A DNA stretch of 6,010 nt from Arenimonas sp. (lineage in GTDB: Bacteria; Pseudomonadota; Gammaproteobacteria; Xanthomonadales; Xanthomonadaceae): positions 13,770 through 19,779 of the forward strand of contig DNNT01000017.1 in assembly GCA_003497545.1 (NCBI GenBank), written 5' to 3'. This document shows positions 1 through 4,344 of the stretch, one piece after another. The translations under genes and the position numbers were made by a program. Every line of letters starts with the position of its first letter. The stretch's first letter is position 1. The notes under the pieces were generated by a model. It saw nothing but the letters and a program-made list of their open reading frames with translations. It had not been told where the DNA came from and searched no databases.

Positions 1-1
1 C

Positions 2-1723
2 GCGTTTTCATCCGAGGTGACGAACAACACTGCGCTGTTCGCCCGCATCGAAGATCTGTGGCAGCGCCGTGACGGGCTGGGGCTGGCGCCGGAACAGGCG
101 CGGGTGCTGGAGCTGTACCGGCAGATGTTCGTCCGTTCCGGGGCGCAGCTGGAAGGCGCGGCGGCAGAGCGGCTGACGGCGGTGAAGGCGCGGCTGGCGG
201 TGCTGGGCACGCAGTTCAGCCAGAATGTGCTGGCCGAAGAGCGCGACTGGTTCATGGAGCTGGGCGCGGAGGATCTGCAGGGGCTGCCAGACTTCCTGCT
301 GGATGCCGCGCGGTCGGCGGGGGCGGACAAGGGGCTGGGGCCGATCATCACCACCAGCCGGTCGCTGATCGTGCCCTTCCTGCAGTTCTCGCCGCGCCGG
401 GCTTTGCGGGAAAAGGCCTATGAGGCCTGGGTGGCACGCGGGGCCAATGGCAATGCCCATGACAACCGCGCTGTCGCGGCCGAGATCCTGGCCCTGCGGG
501 CGGAACGGGCGCAGCTGCTGGGCTATGCCAGCTTTGCCGATTTCAAGCTGGAACCGGAGATGGCCAAGACGCCAGAGGCCGTGCGCGGCCTGCTGATGCG
601 GGTGTGGGAGCCGGCGCGGGCCAAGGCGCTGGCCGATGCGGCGGTGCTGGAGGCCATGCTGCGGGCCGATGGCATGGCGGGGCCGCTGGAGCCCTGGGAC
701 TGGCGCTATTATTCGGAAAAGCGCCGCAAGGCCGAACATGATCTGGATGAGGCGGCGCTGAAACCCTATCTGAGCCTGGAGGCCATGATCGCGGCGCAGT
801 TCGATTGCGCCCACCGCCTGTTCGGGCTGGAGTTCGTGGCGCTGGATCTGCCGATGTATCACCCCGATGTGCGGGCCTGGGAGGTGCGGCGCAACGGGGC
901 GCATGTGGCGGTGTTCATCGGGGATTACTTCGCGCGCGGATCGAAACGGTCTGGCGCCTGGTGTTCGGCGATGCGCAGCCAGAAGAAGCTGGGGCAGGTT
1001 GTGGCGCCCATCGTGGTGAATGTGTGCAATTTTGCCAAGGGCGACCCCTGCCTGCTGTCTTATGACGATGCGCGCACGCTGTTCCACGAATTCGGCCATG
1101 CGCTGCATCAGATGCTGTCGGATGTGACCTATGGTTTCATCAGTGGCACATCGGTGGCCCGCGATTTCGTGGAACTGCCGAGCCAGCTGTATGAACATTG
1201 GCTGGAAGTGCCCGAGGTGCTGGAAACCCATGCCCGGCACTGGCAGACCGGCGCGGCGATGCCCGCCGACATGCTGAAACGGCTGCTGGATGCGGGCACC
1301 TATGACCAGGGCTTTGCCACGGTGGAATTCGTGGCTTCGGCGCTGGTGGATCTGGCGTTCCACGAGGGGCCTGCGCCCGCCGATCCGATGCAGAAACAGG
1401 CCGAGGTGCTGGAGGCCATCGGGATGCCGCGCGCCATCCGGATGCGCCATGCCACGCCGCATTTTTCGCATGTGTTTTCGGGGGATGGCTATTCCAGCGG
1501 CTATTACAGTTACATGTGGTCAGAGGTGATGGATGCCGATGCCTTTGCCGCTTTTGAAGAGGCGGGCAGCCCCTTCGACCCGGAGGTGGCGGGCAGGCTG
1601 GAGAAATTCATCCTGAGCGCGGGTGGCTCGCGCCCGGCGGAAGAGCTGTATCTGGAGTTCCGGGGCCGGATGCCGGGGGTCGAGGCGCTGCTGAAAGGCC
1701 GGGGGCTGCTGGACGCGGCCTGA
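2..1723 (+). CDS. dcp: Peptidyl-dipeptidase Dcp (M3 family zinc metallopeptidase), 5'-truncated by window edge
   Basis: This is a zinc-dependent peptidyl-dipeptidase that removes dipeptides from the C-termini of peptides, probably a cytoplasmic enzyme of peptide turnover. The frame is open from the first base, so the gene begins outside the window. A GTG at 17 is in frame, but the residues before it (AFSSEV) continue family-like sequence, so I do not take it as the start. The visible 573 residues compare with about 670-680 for full-length Dcp, so roughly 100 N-terminal residues are missing. The catalytic motif HEFGH lies at visible residues 362-366 and the third zinc ligand, Glu, is at 391 in SGTSVARDFVELPSQ. 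That 29-residue spacing matches E. coli Dcp, and the RDFVE form favours Dcp over oligopeptidase A. The tyrosine-rich substrate-binding segment YSSGYYSYMW follows near residue 500. The C-terminus (FRGRMPGVEALLKGRGLL) is typical. The gene converges on the restriction endonuclease gene. Confidence 0.95.
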   Translation, partial: AFSSEVTNNTALFARIEDLWQRRDGLGLAPEQARVLELYRQMFVRSGAQLEGAAAERLTAVKARLAVLGTQFSQNVLAEERDWFMELGAEDLQGLPDFLLDAARSAGADKGLGPIITTSRSLIVPFLQFSPRRALREKAYEAWVARGANGNAHDNRAVAAEILALRAERAQLLGYASFADFKLEPEMAKTPEAVRGLLMRVWEPARAKALADAAVLEAMLRADGMAGPLEPWDWRYYSEKRRKAEHDLDEAALKPYLSLEAMIAAQFDCAHRLFGLEFVALDLPMYHPDVRAWEVRRNGAHVAVFIGDYFARGSKRSGAWCSAMRSQKKLGQVVAPIVVNVCNFAKGDPCLLSYDDARTLFHEFGHALHQMLSDVTYGFISGTSVARDFVELPSQLYEHWLEVPEVLETHARHWQTGAAMPADMLKRLLDAGTYDQGFATVEFVASALVDLAFHEGPAPADPMQKQAEVLEAIGMPRAIRMRHATPHFSHVFSGDGYSSGYYSYMWSEVMDADAFAAFEEAGSPFDPEVAGRLEKFILSAGGSRPAEELYLEFRGRMPGVEALLKGRGLLDAA

Positions 1724-1728
1724 AACCG

Positions 1729-1756
1729 CGCGCCCCCGTCTGATGGCGGGGGCGCG
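1729..1756. terminator. GC-rich hairpin between convergent dcp and endonuclease genes
   Basis: A perfect 10-bp stem (1729-1738 pairing with 1747-1756) encloses an 8-nt loop. It starts 5 bases after the dcp stop codon and ends one base from the endonuclease TGA (1758-1760), so it fills the whole intergenic gap. The stem is symmetric and could serve both strands. Neither side has a real U-tract, so it is a weak intrinsic terminator by the classical rule, but its position between convergent genes makes bidirectional termination or 3'-end protection likely. Confidence 0.6.
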
Positions 1757-1757
1757 T

Positions 1758-2636
1758 TCAGAACGGCAGCAGGCCTTCGCGCGGCAGGGGCGCGGCATCC
1801 ATGCGGATCGAGATGAATTCGGAGGCCGCGCAGGCGGGCAGACCAAGGGCAGCGATCTGTGGACCATCGTAATGGCCGTTCAGCAGCAGGATGCCTTCCT
1901 GCGCCAGCCGGTCGCGCGTGCCCCCACCGCCATCCGCCCGCAGGCGGCGCATGAAATCCTTCTGCTGTGCCGTGGCGTCGATCACATCGCGGGTGATCGG
2001 GCGCCCCTGCACCTCACGGAACAGGGCCATGATCCGGGCATTGCCGGTGGTGCCTGCAAAGATGCGTTCCACCGCATCGGGCGGCACGGTGCGCCAGAAA
2101 TTGGGCGGGCAGGGCGCATCGCAGATCAGCCAGAGGATATGGGCAAAGCCTTCGGCAGACAGGCTTTTCTTGGCATCCTTGTTCTGGCCCGCCGTCAGAT
2201 ATGCGGGCCGGGCCACGATCAGCCCCAGATAGCAGCGGGCGCGATCCTCATCGGCAGCCACCAGCAGGCAGGGCTGATCCACCGCTTCGGTCGGGATCAT
2301 CCAGTTGCCGCCCATCGTGTGCTTGATATCCACATCATGGCCCAGAATCCGCGTATCCAGCTTGCCCTTGGGCAGCCGCAGCATCGCGCGCAGGTCGATT
2401 TCCACCCTCGTGCCGATATAGGTCTTTTCGGTCTTTTCCAGCTCGTCATAGCAGCGGCGGCCGGTTTTCGGCGTCTGGATCACCGCATCCACGCAATCGC
2501 GCAGCATCAGCGGCAGCTTTTCGGCCAGCGCCGCCGGGCCACCAGCGCGGCGGGTGATATCCTGCGCGAGTATGGTCAGCAGCGGGTGATCGGGATGGCC
2601 GGGCGCGATCCGGCTGTCGGGCAGTGTCTTCTTCAC
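1758..2636 (-). CDS. NaeI-family type II (IIE) restriction endonuclease
   Basis: Predicted endonuclease of a type II restriction-modification pair. NaeI cuts GCCGGC and needs a second, effector copy of the site; the same specificity here is an inference. Residue numbers are from the GTG start. The segment KTEKTYIGTRVEIDL (68-82) and the downstream DVDIK (101-105) align with the NaeI catalytic region. E79, D94, D103 and K105 match NaeI E70, D86, D95 and K97, so the active site looks complete. The C-terminal part (from about 206, GRPITRDVIDATAQQKDFM) matches the DNA-binding Topo domain, which has a CAP-like helix-turn-helix in NaeI. At 292 residues it is shorter than NaeI (317), mainly at the C-terminus. 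ATGs at 2768 and 2747 are in frame, but they lie inside the methyltransferase gene and add an Arg/Pro/Ala-rich, shadow-like N-terminus. GTG at 2636 gives the NaeI-like length, though it has no Shine-Dalgarno. NaeI residues are recalled, not searched. Confidence 0.88.
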   Translation of the reverse strand: MKKTLPDSRIAPGHPDHPLLTILAQDITRRAGGPAALAEKLPLMLRDCVDAVIQTPKTGRRCYDELEKTEKTYIGTRVEIDLRAMLRLPKGKLDTRILGHDVDIKHTMGGNWMIPTEAVDQPCLLVAADEDRARCYLGLIVARPAYLTAGQNKDAKKSLSAEGFAHILWLICDAPCPPNFWRTVPPDAVERIFAGTTGNARIMALFREVQGRPITRDVIDATAQQKDFMRRLRADGGGGTRDRLAQEGILLLNGHYDGPQIAALGLPACAASEFISIRMDAAPLPREGLLPF

Positions 2637-2659
2637 GGCGGGCAGGCCGCTTGCGCCAT
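2633..2659 (-). promoter_or_regulatory. 8-codon minigene linking methyltransferase stop to endonuclease start
   Basis: The methyltransferase ends in TGATG: its TGA (2661-2659) shares one base with an ATG (2659-2657). That ATG opens a tiny frame encoding MAQAACPP, which ends in a TGA (2635-2633) overlapping the GTG of the endonuclease as GTGA. Neither the ATG nor the GTG has a recognisable Shine-Dalgarno. The arrangement would let a ribosome finishing the methyltransferase reinitiate on the minigene, then on the endonuclease, tying endonuclease synthesis to prior methyltransferase translation. The base arrangement is seen directly; the coupling role is inferred. Chance is possible in GC-rich DNA, and a larger N-terminal overlap of the endonuclease is the main alternative. 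Confidence 0.4.
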
Positions 2660-3618
2660 CAGGCGCGCACGGCGCGCAGACGGGGGCGGCGGATCGCCTC
2701 GGCCACGCGTTCGGCCACGGCGCGGGCCACCGGCGGCGGGAAGGCATTGCCGACCTGGCGATAGGCATTGGTCTTGGCGCCGGTGATATGCCAGCTGTCG
2801 GGGAAGCCCTGCAACCGCGCCACCATCGACACCGTCAGCCGGGGCATCCCCTGATGCAGCGGATCGGGGGCTTCGGGTGCCAGTGTTCGGCCCTCAACCC
2901 CCAGCGCGGCCCAGGCACGGCGGGCACGGGTGGGGCCCAGATCGGGGCCGCCATGCTTTTTCGACCCGCCCACGATGGTCGGTGCAATCTCGTCGGCCTG
3001 ATCGCGCCAGGCATCGGCCCCGCGCCAGCCGCGCGCCACCATCAGATCATGCAGGGTTTCGCCCACGGTGGGCGGGTTGTGGCCATTGGGCTCTGGCCAG
3101 CGGAACAGATCGGCGCGATCCGCCTTGACCGCCACGATCACCACGCGCGGGCGCAGCTGTGGCACCCCGTAATCCGAGGCATTCAGCAGCCGCCAGTCGG
3201 TTTCATAGCCAAGCGCGCGCAGCTGGCGTTTCAGCTTTTCGCGGTAATCGTGAAACACCGCATCCAGAAAACCGCGCACATTTTCGATCATCACTGCCTT
3301 GGGGCGCACGCTGTCGATGATGTCGATCGCATCGTTGAACAGGTTCCGTTCATCCTGTTCGCCCAGCTGTTTGCCCGCCACCGAAAACGGCGGGCAGGGC
3401 AGGCCACCCGCCACCAGATCGACACCCGCGAAATCGCCCGCACGCTCCTTGAAGCGGCGCACGTCATCTTCGATCACGTTCCAGGCGGGGCGGTTGTGGC
3501 GCAGGGTCTGGCAGCAGTGGCGGTCGATCTCCACCAGCGCGTCATGCCCGAATCCGGCCTGTTCCAGCCCGAGCGCCTGCCCGCCGGCGCCTGCGCAAAG
3601 CTCGATGGATGTCAGCAT
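2659..3618 (-). CDS. DNA (cytosine-5-)-methyltransferase of a type II restriction-modification system
   Basis: It transfers a methyl group from S-adenosylmethionine to C5 of cytosine in the site cut by the downstream endonuclease, protecting host DNA. All main C5 motifs are in canonical order: motif I ELCAGAGG (6-13, with Cys in place of the usual Phe), motif IV GGLPCPPFS with nucleophile C75, motif VI ENV (112-114), motif VIII QLRPR (154-158), motif IX RLTVSMVARLQGFP (260-273) and motif X VGNAFPPPV (289-297). The variable region at about 196-258 (including TIVGGSKKHGG) should be the target-recognition domain. At 319 residues it is short for this class. Motif I starts at residue 6, so there is no N-terminal helix-turn-helix extension of the kind that lets M.SsoII-type enzymes repress their own promoter. 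The ATG start has AAGGAG 7 nt upstream. It precedes the endonuclease gene by 22 nt. The site GCCGGC is inferred only from its partner. Confidence 0.96.
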   Translation of the reverse strand: MLTSIELCAGAGGQALGLEQAGFGHDALVEIDRHCCQTLRHNRPAWNVIEDDVRRFKERAGDFAGVDLVAGGLPCPPFSVAGKQLGEQDERNLFNDAIDIIDSVRPKAVMIENVRGFLDAVFHDYREKLKRQLRALGYETDWRLLNASDYGVPQLRPRVVIVAVKADRADLFRWPEPNGHNPPTVGETLHDLMVARGWRGADAWRDQADEIAPTIVGGSKKHGGPDLGPTRARRAWAALGVEGRTLAPEAPDPLHQGMPRLTVSMVARLQGFPDSWHITGAKTNAYRQVGNAFPPPVARAVAERVAEAIRRPRLRAVRA

Positions 3619-3625
3619 GTCGTCG

Positions 3626-3631
3626 CTCCTT
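3626..3631 (-). promoter_or_regulatory. Strong Shine-Dalgarno of the methyltransferase
   Basis: AAGGAG on the minus strand lies 7 nt before the ATG at 3618. This fixes the methyltransferase start and contrasts with the endonuclease, whose GTG has no such site. The pattern favours early or higher methyltransferase synthesis. Confidence 0.8.
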
Positions 3632-3705
3632 CACCGCGCCATCCAACCCGGTGTGCGGGGCGGATTCAAGTGGCCAGAACGGCTGGTCTGCCTGTTCCGG
3701 CAATG

Positions 3706-3734
3706 TTCTTAGCCTGCCAGAGTCTGGCTTGCAA
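3706..3734 (-). promoter_or_regulatory. Candidate sigma-70 promoter of the restriction-modification operon
   Basis: Minus-strand TTGCAA (3734-3729) and TAAGAA (3711-3706) are separated by exactly 17 nt. The -35 box resembles those of the two tRNA promoters in this window (TTGCAG, TTGCAT). The -10 box matches only half of the consensus, so the promoter should be modest. Its transcript would have a leader of roughly 80 nt before the methyltransferase ATG. No better promoter is seen between the tRNA terminator at 3772 and the start codon. Confidence 0.45.
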
Positions 3735-3754
3735 CGCTGCAGGCAGGCCAGAGT
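3712..3754. repeat. Palindrome and repeated half-sites in the methyltransferase promoter (candidate operator)
   Basis: A perfect odd palindrome, GCCAGA-G-TCTGGC (3716-3728), occupies the spacer between the candidate -35 and -10 boxes. The half-site GCCAGAGT recurs as a direct repeat at 3747-3754, 31 bp away (about three helical turns). GCCAGA occurs again at 3673-3678. GCCTGCC (3712-3718) and GGCAGGC (3742-3748) form a further inverted repeat around the -35 box. Such symmetry at a promoter suggests a repressor-binding site. The protein is unknown; no regulator gene is visible, and the methyltransferase lacks an N-terminal DNA-binding extension. Confidence 0.4.
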
Positions 3755-3771
3755 ATGCGTTGTGCAGAAAC

Positions 3772-3794
3772 AAAAAAGACCGCCGAAGCGGTCT
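3772..3794 (-). terminator. Rho-independent terminator of the last tRNA-Gly
   Basis: On the minus strand, AGACCGC-TTCG-GCGGTCT forms a 7-bp stem capped by a stable UUCG tetraloop. A run of six T's (3777-3772, the first of them also closing the stem) follows. It lies 10 bases past the tRNA CCA end at 3805 and separates tRNA transcription from the restriction-modification operon. Confidence 0.9.
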
Positions 3795-3804
3795 GTTTTC
3801 ATAC

Positions 3805-3879
3805 TGGAGCGGGCGAGGCGATTCGAACGCCCGACCCTAACCTTGGCAAGGTTATGCTCTACCCCTGAGCTACGCCCGC
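3805..3879 (-). tRNA. tRNA-Gly (anticodon GCC), copy nearest the methyltransferase
   Basis: A 75-nt gene with encoded CCA. The acceptor stem GCGGGCG/CGCCCGC pairs over 7 bp, followed by discriminator T. The anticodon loop TTGCCAA closes on a TAACC/GGTTA stem and reads GGC/GGU glycine codons. The T arm has the GTTCGAATC signature and the D arm the AGCTCAGGGGTAGAGC form. It is identical to the other two copies. It has its own candidate promoter upstream and a terminator directly downstream, so it is probably a separate transcription unit. Confidence 0.98.
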
Positions 3880-3893
3880 ACTCCGTATCGCGG

Positions 3894-3922
3894 TATCTAA
3901 CGGCTCGGGCCTGCCACTGCAA
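3894..3922 (-). promoter_or_regulatory. Candidate promoter of the 3805-3879 tRNA-Gly
   Basis: Minus-strand TTGCAG (3922-3917) and TAGATA (3899-3894) are 17 nt apart. Transcription would start just before the tRNA 5' end at 3879. The preceding C-run plus TTGCA, and the CGGAGT just before the tRNA, are shared with the region upstream of the 4110-4184 copy. This suggests that the promoter and tRNA were duplicated together. Confidence 0.6.
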
Positions 3923-3964
3923 GGGGGGATTTCATATAAATTTCAGCGGCTTGTCATGTAGCTG

Positions 3965-4002
3965 AAAAACAAAAAGGCGGCCCGGAGGCCGCCGTTTTTG
4001 TT
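3965..4002. terminator. Intrinsic terminator after the second tRNA-Gly
   Basis: A perfect 7-bp stem, GGCGGCC (3976-3982) with GGCCGCC (3987-3993), closes a 4-nt loop. It is flanked by an A-rich run on one side and a T-rich run on the other, so it has a U-tract on either strand. On the minus strand it directly follows the CCA of the tRNA ending at 4003. It should end the transcript of the two upstream tRNA copies. Confidence 0.9.
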
Positions 4003-4077
4003 TGGAGCGGGCGAGGCGATTCGAACGCCCGACCCTAACCTTGGCAAGGTTATGCTCTACCCCTGAGCTACGCCCGC
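4003..4077 (-). tRNA. tRNA-Gly (anticodon GCC), middle copy
   Basis: Identical over all 75 nt to the other two copies, including encoded CCA. It follows the upstream copy by only 32 nt. That spacer has no promoter or U-tract, but holds a small GGCC-GCAA-GGCC hairpin (4085-4096, minus strand). It is therefore probably cotranscribed with the upstream copy and released by RNA processing. Its 5' flank (ACGGT) differs from the CGGAGT flank of the other two. Confidence 0.98.
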
Positions 4078-4109
4078 ACCGTTTGGCCTTGCGGCCTGGG
4101 TAACCGAAT

Positions 4110-4184
4110 TGGAGCGGGCGAGGCGATTCGAACGCCCGACCCTAACCTTGGCAAGGTTATGCTCTACCCCTGAGCTACGCCCGC
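4110..4184 (-). tRNA. tRNA-Gly (anticodon GCC), first copy in transcription order
   Basis: Same 75-nt sequence as the other two copies, with a cloverleaf carrying loop TTGCCAA and encoded CCA. It is the promoter-proximal member of a likely dicistronic unit with the 4003-4077 copy. Its own promoter lies between it and the pyruvate carboxylase terminator. Confidence 0.98.
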
Positions 4185-4206
4185 ACTCCGTTTCCGGTAG
4201 GCGGGA

Positions 4207-4234
4207 TTTATAAAAGCCGCGCGGGACATGCAAG
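4207..4234 (-). promoter_or_regulatory. Candidate promoter of the tRNA-Gly pair
   Basis: Minus-strand CTTGCA (4234-4229) precedes TATAAA (4212-4207) by 16 nt; read as TTGCAT the gap is 15 nt. The -10 box stands out in GC-rich surroundings and lies about 22 nt before the tRNA 5' end. An A/T-containing stretch further upstream (about 4236-4256) could act as an UP-like region. Confidence 0.6.
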
Positions 4235-4282
4235 GGGGAAAATGGGGTTTCTTTCATGCGAAATCGACAGGGGGCAGGGGCG

Positions 4283-4321
4283 CAGAAAGAAGGCCCCGGC
4301 AGCATGGGCTGACGGGGCCTT
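4283..4321 (-). terminator. Intrinsic terminator of pyruvate carboxylase
   Basis: A 9-bp stem (4290-4298 with 4313-4321) continues, after one mismatch, into a 4-bp CAGC/GCTG stem with a 4-nt loop. On the minus strand it is followed by a T-rich TTCTTTCTG. It lies 23 bases after the TAA at 4345, separating pyc from the tRNA genes. Confidence 0.88.
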
Positions 4322-4344
4322 GGTGCAGATAGCGGCGTTGCGGG

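Noticed and set aside
17..19. GTG at 17 as the true start of dcp
   Set aside because: The frame is open to the window edge with family-like residues before it, and about 100 N-terminal residues of the family would be missing.
8..1471. Long open frame on the minus strand opposite dcp
   Set aside because: His/Arg/Gln/Pro-rich composition with no recognisable motif; it is the antisense shadow of a clearly conserved gene in GC-rich DNA.
2637..2768. Endonuclease starting at ATG 2768 or 2747, overlapping the methyltransferase by about 90-110 nt
   Set aside because: The added N-terminus is Arg/Pro/Ala/Trp-rich and reads like the out-of-frame shadow of the methyltransferase C-terminus. NaeI-like similarity begins only after the GTG at 2636.
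1743..3840. Two long plus-strand open frames opposite the endonuclease and methyltransferase
   Set aside because: Compositionally odd, no domains, and antisense to genes with full catalytic motif sets; the second even runs into the tRNA gene.
4085..4096. GGCC-GCAA-GGCC hairpin between the first two tRNAs as a terminator
   Set aside because: Only 4 bp with no U-tract on the minus strand; more likely a processing-spacer structure or chance.
3805..4184. CRISPR-like or other repeat array suggested by three identical 75-bp units
   Set aside because: Each unit folds as a complete tRNA-Gly with GCC anticodon and CCA; the intervals (123 and 32 nt) are unequal, unlike CRISPR spacers.
3542..4305. Small open frames crossing the tRNA region on both strands, sharing a repeated segment
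   Set aside because: The shared residues (e.g. SGVEHNLAKVRVG) are translations of the identical tRNA-Gly genes, not a protein repeat family.
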